Assembly: GCA_905221605.1 (NCBI GenBank)
Contig: CAJNDS010002760.1
Coordinates: 101,501 to 161,500, forward strand
DNA length: 60,000 bases
DNA from: Symbiodinium natans
Lineage: Eukaryota; Sar; Dinophyceae; Suessiales; Symbiodiniaceae
Direction: 5' to 3'
The notes beneath the pieces were generated by a model. That model was not told the origin of the DNA, ran no database searches, and saw nothing but the letters and a program-made list of their open reading frames with translations. Positions 32,993 to 43,620 of the stretch are shown piece after piece. Both the position numbers and the translations under genes were made by a program. Within the stretch, counting starts at the first letter, position 1. Every line of letters starts with the position of its first letter.

Positions 32993-33136
32993 ACCTTGTT
33001 CACGATCCAGACGCTCTCAGGGTGGGATCACATTGCTGCAGTTCTTAGCGGCGTCTACCCCAGTACAGTTGTTGTCCCACTCATCATCGTCTACGTGATG
33101 CTTTGCTGCTTCGCTGTGGTTGGCCTCATCACCAGC
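32993..33136 (+). CDS. Voltage-gated cation channel: selectivity filter and S6 exon
   Basis: After AAGGCAG the frame reads TLFTIQTLSGWDHIAAVLSG, then VYPSTVVVPLIIVYVMLCC and FAVVGLITS. TLFxxxTLSGWD is a pore-helix/filter string of the T-x-[ES]-x-W class, with D following W. Here Ser is at the position that is Glu or Asp in many Cav/Nav domains. The hydrophobic run is S6. The exon ends at AGC, and the intron that follows is an inserted inverted-repeat element. Confidence 0.88.
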
Positions 33137-33252
33137 GTCACTTGGTAGCCCAGTGGTACGCTTTTCCCTTTGTTAAGGTTCAAGGTTCCCTTTTCAAGTA
33201 GCCAGCCCCAAAAAAGGTGCCCTCACTGCAATATGGTTACTGAGCTTCCAAG
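33137..33252 (+). other. Intron formed by a single inverted-repeat element (introner-like)
   Basis: 116-nt intron starting GTCACTTGG and ending TTCCAAG, between exons that join to GLITS-VISDSF. It consists of one copy of the target GTCA plus a complete 112-bp family-1 element; the second GTCA is the first four bases of the next exon. Nothing else is in the intron. The donor GT comes from the duplication and the acceptor AG from the element's terminal repeat. Confidence 0.88.
33141..33252. mobile_element. MITE-like element, family 1, acting as an intron
   Basis: 112 bp. The left end CTTGGTAGCCCAGT matches the reverse complement of the right end (CTTGGAAGCTCAGT) at 12 of 14 positions. GTCA flanks it on both sides (33137-33140, 33253-33256). 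It shares the GGTTCAAGGTTCCCTT and AAGTAGCCAGCCCCAAA interior with copies at 7246, 15393, 18131 and 47301. Confidence 0.87.
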
Positions 33253-33343
33253 GTCATCAGCGACTCCTTCATGGCTTCCCAGCAAAAAGAGCAGAGAAAC
33301 CAAGAAGTTGGAAAAGCCTTGCGACGCTTGGTCGGACGAATAA
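33253..33343 (+). CDS. Voltage-gated cation channel: post-S6 exon
   Basis: Starts directly after the element-derived intron: VISDSFMASQQKEQRNQEV then GKALRRLVGRI. It continues the cytoplasmic end of S6 and a charged helix, the usual start of the C-terminal or interdomain region. The donor is GTAACC. Confidence 0.82.
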
Positions 33344-33967
33344 GTAACCTTTCAGCTTTTCTGGGGGATAACCCCTAGATGACTCAAACAGGTTCCCCTT
33401 TAAGTTCGTAGGAAGCTCGAATAAGTAGGATAAACACGAAATCCTCAACCCTCAACCCTAAACTCTAAACTCTGTGCAAGGATGTGAAAATGCAACGCGG
33501 CACCTGGAAGAATGGTTCTTTCAATACGGAAGGCAAAGCTCTCCAACCTGTCGATGGGATTAGGATTTAGGGTTTCAGGGTTTAGGGTTTAGGGCTTCTG
33601 TTGTCCGTGCTTCAAAGGGGTGTCCCTTTGTCGTCCCCGAGGTTGTTTTAGGGCATGGGGAGTAGGGCACAGGGAGCAGACTTCAGAACTGTGCCTGGAG
33701 TGCTGTCGCGCTTCCAGAAAGGAAGCCAAAGAAAGCATGGAGAACGCATAAGTCTCAAAATCTAACATCTCCAATCCTGACCTCAAAATCCTCAAATCCT
33801 GCATTGCCCTGAACCCGAAACCCGAAACCCTCAACCAACAACAAAAGTCTCAATCGCCTTCAAACGAAAGTTCCGAAGATCCAAACTCGCCTCAGGGCAC
33901 CCCAGTGTTCGCAGACCCTTTGGGGTTTTTGGGTTTTTGGGCTCTTGAGAGTTCAGGGTTGGGAGGG

Positions 33968-34036
33968 ACTGTTAGTATAATAGGGGGTATTCTAATTCCC
34001 ATTAAGGACTGCTAGCATAAAGGGAGCACATCCCAA
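33968..34036. mobile_element. MITE-like element, family 3, partial
   Basis: Contains GACTGTTAGTATAATAGGGGG and, at the right end, GGACTGCTAGCATAAAGGGAGCACATCCCAAG. The two right-end-like segments look like one truncated copy joined to a second right end. Confidence 0.5.
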
Positions 34037-34090
34037 GTTGAGGGCGTATAGTGAAGGACCTGGACCCTTGAAACCCGTAAAGGAGTCTTC

Positions 34091-34157
34091 CTGGGTGCAT
34101 CAGTCGCGAAGAGCTGGAAAGAGCTCTTTCAGAGCCCTCCGCTTCTCGGCAGCTCAG
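34091..34157 (+). CDS. Ion channel C-terminal exon, EF-hand-like segment
   Basis: The frame reads GCISREELERALSEPSASRQ. G-x-[IL]-S-x-E-E-L-x-x-A-L is the second half of an EF-hand loop and its exiting helix. Many dinoflagellate and other protist channels carry EF-hands after S6. The first loop residues would be in the preceding exon (possibly 33480-33557), which I cannot identify with confidence. Confidence 0.55.
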
Positions 34158-34589
34158 ATGTTTCTATCTCCTGGGCATATGCATATACATGTGTGTGTAT
34201 GTGTTTGTATATGTGGTGCATACATGGGCATGCAAAAATCTGTGTCCGATTTGCGATAAACCCTAGATACTATAATCGTGAATCCCAAACCCTCTCATAT
34301 AATATGTATATACACATATATATCATGGTTATTATTGCTTTGTATTTCTGTATCCGTTTATTTCTATTTTAATTTGTTGTGTTTTTTATTTTGTTTTGTT
34401 TGTATTCATATTGACATGCGCGTGTATATGCTTCTGTGTCACCTGCTATAGAGGGTTGATGCAGCAATCCTACTCTCTTTTGAGGGTGAGCTCTCACTTG
34501 TTGAAAGGGTTTGCAGGAACAGCGGAGTATAGGGCAACATAGACAGGGTCCAGGGGATCCCCCTGGATCCCCTTCCCCGAGCCCATGAG

Positions 34590-34670
34590 GTGAGCTCGCT
34601 TCTGCTGAGCCTGGAGCGGCCGGCCAAGAAGACAGAGATTCTGAAGCTGTACGACCGCATGAACAAGGAT
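34590..34670 (+). CDS. Ion channel C-terminal exon, helix plus EF-loop-like end
   Basis: After CATGAG the frame reads VSSLLLSLERPAKKTEILKL then YDRMNKD. LYDRMNKDG resembles the start of an EF-hand loop (D-x-[MN]-[KD]-D-G). It runs straight into a G17-like run (34671-34690), so the loop would have to be completed in a later exon. Confidence 0.55.
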
Positions 34671-37600
34671 GGGGGGGGGGGGGAGGGGGGGACCTCTTGT
34701 GAGTTGCGGATGCTTTGCAAAAGAGGCTTTGGGCGGCTGAGCTGCAGTTTCAGGTTTAGTAGGGTTTGAGTTAAAACAAAGGCAGCCCTGGTAGTACAAA
34801 ACAAATTGCAACCAACTCCGCCCACATGCCAACCACATCAGCCTAAGTACCATCGCTATCCCCTTATGATCCTGCCTTATGCAGTTGCAAACTTCCCAGC
34901 GTTTCCCATTCTAATCAACTCCCCCCCCCTGCATTCGGCTTCCGAAATCCCATGCCGGGCCTGGACCGGCCCTGCGTGAACTCCTGTGAGCCAGGGCCTA
35001 GAAGCGTGGAAGTGTTAAAGCCTTACAAGCCTAAAGTCCTGAAGACTACCATCCTGAAGCCCTAAACCCCGAAGCCCTAACGCTTCAAACCCAAGGCCCA
35101 CCCCCCCAAATCCCAAACCCTACCCCCGTAGCCTGAACCTTCAAGCCCTCAGCAGCACCCTGAAGACTTACATCCCGAATCTCGGTTCGTCCCTTTACAC
35201 CAGGGTTCTCAAGCATGGGCGCTTTAGTTCTATAAGGTATATGGAAGGGGCATAACTGCTCCAAATCCTAAACCGCCCCGGAGCCTTCGAACTTCGAACC
35301 CGGGCCGTGAGGAGCCTTCGTTCAGCGGCCGTGTGCAGGCCGCATACTACCGGTCAGAGTTCAGCCGCAAACCTCTTGAACCCCAAACCCTAAGCTGGTT
35401 TCCTTTGGCACTTGGGGCTTTACCGTAGGGTTTGAGGCAGTTAAGGCTTGTAGGGCTCTGAGGCATGAGAGGTCTTCCGGTTTAAAGGCTTTCAGGCTTC
35501 AAGGTTTCAAGGGCTTTAGGGTTCAGATGTTTAGGATATAGGAAAATATACGGTTAAGGGTATGACGGCTCTTGTCTAGCATGGAAGCTGAACTTTGAAT
35601 TCGCTGGGTCGCGGCTCATGAGGCGAGGTTGCGCCTAATCTCTACAAATCCTAACACAGATTCCGAAACCACTTAAAGAAGACGCCTGAGTTCGTGAAGA
35701 ATCCCATTTCAACTTGCAAGCCCTAAGCCCCAATAGCCACACATTGTGGCTGAAAATGCATCTTTCCCCTTAACCTGTATTATATGGGATATGGTAAAAT
35801 ATTCCCTTGTGAGAGAGGCATTGGGCTGCCGTTGGACCCAGAGTAGGCTCTCGTTCCCGTTCGTTAGGTTCCCTTACCAACCCCTTTTTTTGGACCAAAA
35901 ATGGCACCCTCCTTACTCCTAGGCTACTCTTGAGTCACTCTGAACCTTCTTCAAGGTACCCTCTTTATTCCTAGGATACTCTTGAGTCATCCTAAACCTT
36001 CAAGGGGCCCTCTTTATTCCTAGGTTCCTCTTGAGCCACCCTAAACCTTCAAGGGAATGGGAAGCCGCACAGGCCGGCCACATGGCGGAAGCAGTGGTCA
36101 CCATAAGTAGCGAAGCGAAGGTGTTGGGACCTGAGACCATTGGGGGGCTTTCGGGTGTAGGGCTGGGGTTTTTGGGCTTGGTGGTTTCGGGTTAAGGTGC
36201 GGGGGCAAGCCTTGACCTTATGTTCCTCCTAATATCGAGCATGCACATGTGCAGCATCTGGAGTATCTGGAGTTCTTCCTTAAACCCTAAGCAAAAAACC
36301 CTCGGCCCTGACCCTAAAGCCTGAGCCATTTGGTGCGCCCTTGTGTCCTGATGCCGAGGTTTGGATTGTTTGACGTGTCGCGACCTTAGCTGCCCAGAAT
36401 TAGGGGCGCGCCACATGAGAGCAATTGCCTACATCCAAATCCCTGGGACTTCGGGCCAGGGGTTTGGGGTTGGGCGTTTCGGGCTCTCCTATGTACGTGT
36501 GTTTTTGCTGGGTCCTGGCTCAGGTTACTTTTTGGGCGGCCATCAAACTTGCATTTTTTTGGAGTGGACCCGAAGAAGAAGTCGTAGTGCTCCGGGCAGA
36601 ACGGATGATTGGGGGTTCGGTCTGCGGCCCCTTTTTGCCCGAGAGCTTGCCCAGCTCAAGGAAGCACAAGATCTTGGGCGTCCGGAACGAGGTGATACAG
36701 AAAGCAGAGCTCTCTGCCAAGGCAGGGCTCTGCCGGCCTAGGGACGAGAGTCCGAGGCGGATAGCCGTGGATGGATTCAGGGCTCAGCGTTTGCAACTTC
36801 AACTTTATGTGTTGAACTGTTTCAATGCCTGGAACCCATGAGCTTGGCTCAAACCCAATTAGCCCGATACTGTAAGCCCTCCGAACCATACAAGCGCCCT
36901 GTAAACCATCACAAACCCACGACCCCTGCGAGCCCTGACACCCCAAACCCCGTTCAGTTTGCCGCAGCGACATGGCTCTAGGCTCTTCAGCTTGAAAGCC
37001 TTAGGCTTCCTGGCTCTTTACTCCAGGTTTTTTCGGGCCCAAGTCCGCTGCCCTGAAGGGTTTTGCAGTCCCAAAGAACTAGTAAGTAAACCCCTAAAAC
37101 TGCAGGGTTTGAAGTGTGAGACCTCCGAGTCACCATTCGATAATGCGATGTAAGATCTCGGCGTCGCGTTGCCTTGTGGTGCTCGTTGCTCGCCTCGGTG
37201 GGCCTCGAAAATCTCGATCCTGTAAGCCATAAAACTCACTGATGGGGAATCAGGGACTTAGGCACCTTATTCCCCTGATTCCCTATTACGAAGCAATTAG
37301 TAAGCTGATTGTTTTTGGGAATGGCGTGTGTGTGTGTGTGTGCGCGCGCGCGCGTGTGTGTGTGTTTTTTGAGTTTTCGTTGGCTGTATCCAAACGCGAC
37401 CTGACCCTGAGCCGCGAGCTTTCGGGGGGTCCCACACCTGACTGCGCAGGATTCTGCCAGCCAAAGAAAAGAAGTTAAAGAGACTCCTGGACTTGGCTGT
37501 TAGAGTTGAGGGTTAGAGTTTAGGGTCTGGGCTTCAAAGAGTTTTAAGGTGTAAGCCCTAAACCCCACCCCCCCACCCCCCCATCAGAGCTCCTTTTTCT

Positions 37601-37775
37601 GGCACCTCAGCTTATGCCATGAACTTCTCAAGTACCCCGAACCGAACATTGGCACACGAAGCAACTAAATTGATTGTTTTGCCAAGCCCCGAAGTGCCCC
37701 TTTGGACTTCGCCCTTGTGGCTACCAGATGGTCCTGAAGATCTTCAGCCTAAGGTTCAGCAGCAGTGGGCTTAGG

Positions 37776-37879
37776 TTGGGTTGTTCCCCCTTTTTACTAT
37801 CAGTCCCTCAAGAGGCATTATAGTACGCCTGATTAGAATCCCTATTAGGACTGGTAGTATAAGGGGGAACATCCCAAGG
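37776..37879. mobile_element. MITE-like element, family 3, complete
   Basis: Left end TTGGGTTGTTCCCCCTTTTT pairs with right end AAGGGGGAACATCCCAA. Inner arms ACTATCAGTCC and GGACTGGTAGTATA. 104 bp with the GGCATTATAGTACGCCTGATTAGAATCCC core shared with the 8743 copy (as TATAGTACC and GAGAATCCC). Confidence 0.75.
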
Positions 37880-38147
37880 CTTAGGGCCTTTGGGTTCTAC
37901 AATCGTCGCAGTTCGAAGCGCAAGCCGTTCGTAAGATTGATTTCAAAAAAACAGCAGACTCCAAGGATCCATGAGTTGGCTCGCAGCTCACAGGCTGCGG
38001 TCAAGGAGGATGCTTGGCCAGAATTACGGACTTCACAGTCGGGGAGTTTAGGGTTTTAGGGTTCTGGGGTTTGAGGGCTTTAGGGCTTTAGGGCTTTAGG
38101 GCTTTGGAGTTTCGATTGCTGGGGGCTCAGGATTTGTTAGGATGAGT

Positions 38148-38243
38148 TTTGGTAGCCGATGTGCCTGAGGTGCAGAAGGAGGTTGCGGCAGTCCGCGACG
38201 ATGTCGCTTCCCTAAAGACACAGGCAGGGGACAGCTTCGTGAA
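38148..38243 (+). CDS. Coiled-coil exon, unassigned
   Basis: The frame reads ADVPEVQKEVAAVRDDVASL then KTQAGDSFVN. Hydrophobic residues fall at heptad spacing (V, V, V, L). Probably the same gene as the islands at 38807, 39887 and 40222. Function unknown. Confidence 0.45.
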
Positions 38244-38806
38244 CCCTAAACTTTGTCATAGTTGGGTCACATTGTACATGTTTAAGGGTACTTAAACCCG
38301 ATAAGGAATAACAATTTAGATTTGTAATACTATCCCAACCATGAACTAGTAAACCCATACAACCGAAACCCTAAGCCTTAACTCCGTACAGGATTGGGCG
38401 TTGGTTTTTTTTAATACTCCGAGGTCTCAAGCGCGAATCCGGTTGTGTGGCTTTCGGGGCCTGATGGCTTTAGGGAAAAGAGAGGGTTTGGGGTTTCGGG
38501 CGGGTTTAGGGAGTCGGGTTTTTTGCAAGTTTTACATCCTCGACATCATGGGGCTGGGATCTGGAAGTTGAGATTCAGGGTGGAGCTCCGACGTTGCCGT
38601 GATTTTCGGCAAGGTCAACTGAAAGTCGGACGTTGTTGGGAATGTAGAGGTTCCCACAAAGCCGGGCCAAAACAAGCACCCTCCGAATCCCGGCAAATCC
38701 TGAGTCAGACTTTCGCGTTTTCGGCCCCCAAACGGCCCCAAACCCTTCAACGTTTTTCGGGTTCAGGGTTAACCCCAAACCCTAAACCTCGCGCCGCCGC
38801 AGATCG

Positions 38807-38863
38807 GTAAAGTCCTGGTCAAGCTGGAAGAACAGGCCAAGAGCCAAGAGCAGGAGCTGCTAG
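38807..38863 (+). CDS. Coiled-coil exon, unassigned
   Basis: After GCCGCAG the frame reads IGKVLVKLEEQAKSQEQELL, a charged amphipathic helix. Compatible with continuing the coiled coil from 38148. Confidence 0.45.
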   Translation, partial: VKSWSSWKNRPRAKSRSC

Positions 38864-39247
38864 GGGTTCTTGGGAGGGGGTTTTTGTACACCCTGAACCC
38901 TAAACTATGGTTGAGGGTTTAGGGTTGACTTTTTTATCGGGGTGCCCTAATAAACCCTAAACCCTCCAAGCCCTAAACCTCAGAAACCCTACATAGTTGG
39001 CCGGTTTGTTTTTGCTGCCCCGAAAGAGACGACGGGTCTTGCGCTAGAGAGAGGGACCCTACTGTGGGGGAGCACAAAATGGCGAAGCTTTGATTCACTA
39101 GAAGTCTAGCGTGAAAACTCATCAAACCCTAAACCCTACTCCCTAACCCTCCCGCCGAAGTTCCCTTCATGGTTTTTCGGCTTGGAGGCTTCGAAGCCGC
39201 CAAGAAATAGTCCTTTGAAGTTTGGTTCTTGTTGTTGCTTACAAGGG

Positions 39248-39342
39248 TATTTCCCAAAATAGGGATACTCCTTTTACACCGCACATAGTGCACAATCCCC
39301 TGAATGGGGTCCCAAAAAAAGGGCACACCTATTTTGGGAAAC
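39248..39342. mobile_element. MITE-like element, family 6 (TTTCCCAAAATAGG ends)
   Basis: Left end TATTTCCCAAAATAGGG and right end CCTATTTTGGGAAA are inverted, with TACTCC.. and GGGCACA.. inner parts and TGAATGGGGTCCC in the centre. The second copy is at 49008-49107. Confidence 0.72.
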
Positions 39343-39854
39343 CCCCGCAAAGTCGTCGTGGGATTTTGGGGAAGTAGGTGCCTTACATCCCCCTCTACAG
39401 CCTTTTACCGGATTAGATAGGTCTTCCCGAACTCCTAACTATGAGAGGTTGCTTCAGGGTTCAGGGTGTGGAGCTTGCTTTCCTGCTTTGCAGCAGGACA
39501 GACAAGATCGAAGTCGTGCGATGGCCAGAAGCTCAGACTGCGCTGTTTGCTCTGGGGCTTGCAATCCGAAACACTGGGAAACCCTAGCTGACAATCCAGT
39601 AGCTCTACATCCCGTCACAGATCTTCATTTCATGATACACCCAGAGAGCCGCCTAATAACCTTGAATCTTAAGGAATGTGCCTTCAATCTCATAAGGGTC
39701 CTCAATTGCTATCTAGTGGGAGCTGCCATAGAGTCTCCTGATGCGTGCATCTTGAGGAGCTGAGGAAAGTCTGGAGCTCCGGGTTTGGGGTTGACAAGCT
39801 CCGGGTTTGGGGTTTCGGGATTGGGGTTCTGGGGTTTTGGGGTTTTGAAAGGGG

Positions 39855-39886
<32 letters not shown>

Positions 39887-39942
39887 GCTTTCGGCCAGGC
39901 CATGATCGACGACATGAACGCAAGGGTTCAGTTCTTTGGAAT
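39887..39942 (+). CDS. Exon-like island (AFGQAMIDDMNARVQFFG)
   Basis: Directly after a 30-base poly-G run; the frame reads AFGQAMIDDMNARVQFFG. Possibly part of the coiled-coil gene. No family recognised. Confidence 0.35.
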
Positions 39943-40221
39943 GTCTGAATATTCATATGTATATACATATACATATACATGTATAGATGCATAGAATCCT
40001 TGTTTGCAGGCGTGGTGTCACGTCTGAGGCCTTTCGCCCCGAGTACCTTACATCCTTAAACGCCTATATACTCTCAACCCAAAAGCTTCACACCCAACCC
40101 CGACTCTCTATCCCTAAACCGCCGGATGGGCTTGCCTTTATGGCACCTTATGAGAGAAAGGTTTGGAGAAACCCTAAAGCCTAAACCCTAAACCCTAAAC
40201 CCTAAACAAGGGGATCCCGAA

Positions 40222-40313
40222 TGCGACAGCCAGCTGAAGGCCGACCTCCACGACAAGGTGAGTGTCCTGGTCACACAGAGCGCCGCTGTGCCGGCCATCA
40301 GCGGAAAGGCCCG
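40222..40313 (+). CDS. Exon-like island (DSQLKADLHDKVSVLVTQ)
   Basis: The frame reads DSQLKADLHDKVSVLVTQSA then AVPAISGKA. Amphipathic and helix-like. It lies between CCCTAAA units and a TTTAGGG tract, the usual exon setting here. Function unknown. Confidence 0.4.
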
Positions 40314-40487
40314 AAGCCACTGAGGGGGTCGGTTTTTAGGGTTTAGGGTTTAGGGGTTAGGGTTTAGGGTTTAGGGTTTAGGGTTAGGGTGTTTTCAGGG
40401 TTGCGGGGCTGCATGGATTTAAGGGTTAGCTTGTTCTAGGGCTTTGGGGCTTCCAAAGGGAGGGACGGGGGGGGGCGGGGGGAGGGC

Positions 40488-42872
40488 CTATTTTTTTGGG
40501 TCTTTTTTTTTTTGGGCATTTTTTTTTTTTGGTCGATTTTCTTGGTTTTTCCTAAGAAAACCACCATTCCCTCCATATTTTTAAAGGATTTGATGCATTT
40601 TCGTGGTTTTTGGTACGAAAAACAGTAATTTCTCTGTGGTTTCATAGGAAAGCGTTATTTCTGGTACGTTTTAGAAGGAAAGAAGGAAAGAAAGGAAGGA
40701 AGGAAGGATGAAAGAAAGGAAGAAAACAAGGAAGGAAGGAAGGAAGGAAGGAAGGAAGAAAGGAGGGAAGGAAGAAAGGAAGGAAACAAGGAAGGAAGAA
40801 AGGAAGAAAGGAAGGAAGCAAGGAAGGAAGAAAGGAAACGTGCTTCGAAGCCCAAGAAACTAGTTGAAAAACATCGTGTGAGCATTGTGTTTGCAAATGG
40901 GGGGGGCTGCGCCCCCCCCAACCCCCCGCTCTTTTTTTTAAAGCCGTGCAGAGCGTGCTTCAACGCCCAAGAAACTTGTTGACACCCATCATGTGAGCAG
41001 GGTGTTTGCAAATGGGGGGGGGGGCTGCGCCCCCCCCAACCCCCCCCGCTTCTTTTAAGCCGTACCAAGCGTGCTTCAAAGCCCAAGAAACTAGTTGAAA
41101 AACATCGTGTGAGCATTGTGTTTGCAAATGGGGGGGGGGGGGGCTGCGCCCCCCGGTTTTTTTTAAGCCGTGCAGAGCGTGCTTCAAAGCCCAAGAAACT
41201 TGTTGACACCCATCATGTGAGCATGGTGTTTGCAAATGGGGGGGGCTGCGCCCCCCCCCCAACCCCCCCGCTTCTTTTAAGCCGTACCAAGCGTGCTTCA
41301 AAGACCAAGAAACTGGTTGAAAAACATCCTGTGAGCATTGTGTTTGCAAATGGGGGGGGCTGCGCCCCCCCCAACCCCCCCCGCTTTTTTTAAGCCGTGC
41401 AGAGCGCGCTTCAAAGCCCAAGAAACTTGTTGACACCCATCATGTGAGCAGGGTGTTTGCAAATGGGGGGGGGCTGCGACCCCCCCCAACCCCCCCCGCT
41501 TCTTTTAAGCCGTACCAAGCGTGCTTCCCAACCCAAGAAACTAGTTGAAAAACATCGTGTGAGCATTGCAAATGGGGGGGGCTGCGCCCCCCCCAACCCC
41601 CCCGCTTCTTTTAAGCTGTACCAAGCGTGCTTCAAAGCCCAAGAAACTAGTTGAAAAACATCGTGTGTGCATTGTGTTTGCAAATGGGGGGGGGCTGCGC
41701 CCCCCCCAACCCCCCCGCTTTTTTTAAGCCGTGCAGAGCGTGCTTCAAAGCCCAAGAAATTTGTTGACACCCATCATGTGAGCAGGGTGTTTGCAAATGG
41801 GGGGGGGGGCTGCGCCCCCCCAACCGCCCCCCCGCTTCTGTTAAGCCGTACCAAGCGTGCTTCAAAGCCCGAGAAACTAGTTGAAAAAAAAGTATGAATC
41901 CGATGAAAATATAGAGGGAATGATAGAAACCAAGAAAACGAACCAAATAGGGTTTTCCCTAGGACAAACTAAGGAAAAGCAACGTGCGCTTTGACGTTTG
42001 ACGAAATCCGTCCAAAATGTAATCAGAAGAGGGTTTCCTTAGGAAAAACCAACGAAAACCTCGTTTTTTTTTCAAGCCGTGCAGAGCGTGCTTCAAAGCC
42101 CAAGAAACTTGTTGACGCCCGTCATGTGAGCAGGGTGTTTGCAAATGGGGGGGGGGGAGAGGTGTTTTCCCCCAACCCCCCCCGCTTCTTTTAAGTCGTA
42201 CCAAGCGTGCTTCAAAGCCCAAGAAACTAGTTGAAAAGCATCGTGTGAGCATTGTGTTTGCAAATGGGGGGGGCTGCGCCCCCCCCAACCCCCCCGCTTT
42301 TTTTTGTTTTTTAAGCCGTGCAGAGCGCGCTTCAAAGCCCAAGAAACTTGTTGACACCCATCATGTGAGCAGGGTGTTTGCAAATGGGGGGTGGCTGCGC
42401 CCCCCCCCAACCCCCCCTGCTTCTTTTAAGCCGTACCAAGCGTGCTTCCCAACCCAAGAAACTAGTTGAAAAACATCGTGTGAGCATTGCAAATGGGGGG
42501 GGCTGCGCCCCCCCCAACCCCCCCGCTTCTTTTAAGCTGTACCAAGCGTGCTTCAAAGCCCAAGAAACTAGTTGAAAAACATCGTGTGTGCATTGTGTTT
42601 GCAAATGGGGGGGCTGCGCCCCCCCCAACCCCCCCGCTTTTTTTAAGCCGTGCAGAGCGTGCTTCAACCTAAGGGGAAATTACAGGAAATCCGTCCAAAA
42701 TGTAAAAAAATAGGTTTTTCCCTATGAAAAACCAACGAAAACCTCAGGGAAATGACAGAAAATCCGTCCAAAATGTAAGGAAAGTAGGGTTTTTCCTAGA
42801 GAAAACCAAGGAAATCGACCAAAAAAAAAAAAAAAGACCCCCCCCCAAAAAAAAAGACCCAAAAAAAAACTC
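40488..42872 (+). mobile_element. Composite inverted-repeat element with minisatellite, copy 2 (complete)
   Basis: Left arm: homopolymer-rich sequence with TTTTTTTGGGTCTTTTT, then GGTCGATTTTCTTGG and TTTTTCCTAAGAAAACC. Right arm (42780-42872) is its inverted complement with mismatches: GGTTTTTCCTAGAGAAAACC, AAGGAAATCGACC, then an A-run, AAGACCC and AAAAAGACCCAAAAAAA. Between them lie TACGAAAAACAGTAATTT, a polypurine tract (40672-40840) and the minisatellite. No transposase ORF, so it would depend on proteins encoded elsewhere. Confidence 0.75.
40843..42666 (+). repeat. GC-hairpin minisatellite, array 2
   Basis: Same two alternating unit types as array 1, about 16 units. The block 41411-42070 is nearly identical to 22559-23220 over about 660 bp including the non-repeat spacer, with constant offset 18852, so the arrays share a recent common origin and not just the unit. 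Unit copies around 42430-42666 repeat part of that block once more. Confidence 0.9.
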
Positions 42873-43008
42873 CACCCGTAAAAAAATCCCCTTATTATTA
42901 ACTTATTCTAGTCCCGAAAGTTAACCTTTTGTTCCCCTAGGTACTGGACAACTAGGAACATTCGTCATGTTCTATACCAAAAGTGTTGGACTGACTCGAG
43001 ACGCTGAG

Positions 43009-43095
43009 GCGATTGGAGCAACAGCACCAGCAAATGGCGCAGCGGTGGCGACGTGGCTTACTTCAGCCATGTGCGAGGAAGGGTTGCAAAAGAGG
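43009..43095 (+). CDS. Repeated exon type A, copy 2
   Basis: After CGCTGAG the frame reads RLEQQHQQMAQRWRRGLL then QPCARKGCKR. Same splice position and frame as copies 1, 3 and 4. Q/R-rich, unknown role. Confidence 0.5.
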
Positions 43096-43324
43096 AATCA
43101 CTAGTAGTTCATGGGCACATGTCTAATACAAGGGGTCGGAATAAATAGTTACCAGGGTTTTTCCCGTAGGATCCCTTTATAATTCTACTATATACAATTC
43201 CCCCCCCAAAAAAATAAAAGACCTATTCCAATTATTAAGGCCCCTATACTAGTCGGGAGTAGGGAGCCGGGCAATGACTACCATTTTCATTTCCAAAGAT
43301 ATTGGCCAGATTCGAGAAGCTGAG

Positions 43325-43410
43325 GCCATTGGAGCAATGGTGCACGCAAATGGCACAGCGGTGGCGACGCGGCTTACTCCCGTGCGCAAGGCAAGGAGGG
43401 GTTGCAAAAA
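43325..43410 (+). CDS. Repeated exon type A, copy 3
   Basis: After AGCTGAG the frame reads PLEQWCTQMAQRWRRGLLPC then ARQGGVAK. The flanking intron sequence (AGATTCGGGAAGCTGAG type, CACATG downstream) is also shared with copies 2 and 4, so whole exon-plus-intron segments were duplicated. Confidence 0.5.
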
Positions 43411-43542
43411 CTACGTGCACATGTGGGGGACCCTAAACCCTAAACCCTAAACCCTAAACCCTAAACCCTAAACCCTAAACCCTAAACCTGGTCCTCATCT
43501 GGGGTCACGTGTGATGCACGCGGACAGATTCGGGAAGCTGAG

Positions 43543-43620
43543 GCGATTGGAGCAACGGTGTGAGCAAATGGCACAGCGGTGGCCATGCAGCTTACTTCCG
43601 TGGACAAGGAAAGGGTTGCA
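43543..43620 (+). CDS. Repeated exon type A, copy 4
   Basis: After AGCTGAG the frame reads RLEQRCEQMAQRWPCSLLP then WTRKGL. About 220 bp downstream of copy 3 and separated from it by a CCCTAAA array (43430-43488). Confidence 0.5.

Larger units (their letters stand above)
34671..40487 (+). other. Low-repeat stretch with exon-like islands, no recognised gene
   Basis: Mostly unique sequence with degenerate CCCTAAA units. Islands open on the + strand: about 36064-36135 (AAQAGHMAEAVVTISSEAKV), 36650-36775 (two overlapping open frames, one with KHKILGVRNEVIQKAELSAK), 37915-38038 (SKKQQTPRIHELARSSQAAV) and 38148-40313 (listed separately). A triplicated ~50-bp piece with CTCTTTATTCCTAGG lies at about 35900-36045, a (GT)n(GC)n tract at 37327-37366, and a poly-G run at 39856-39885. 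Confidence 0.45.
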
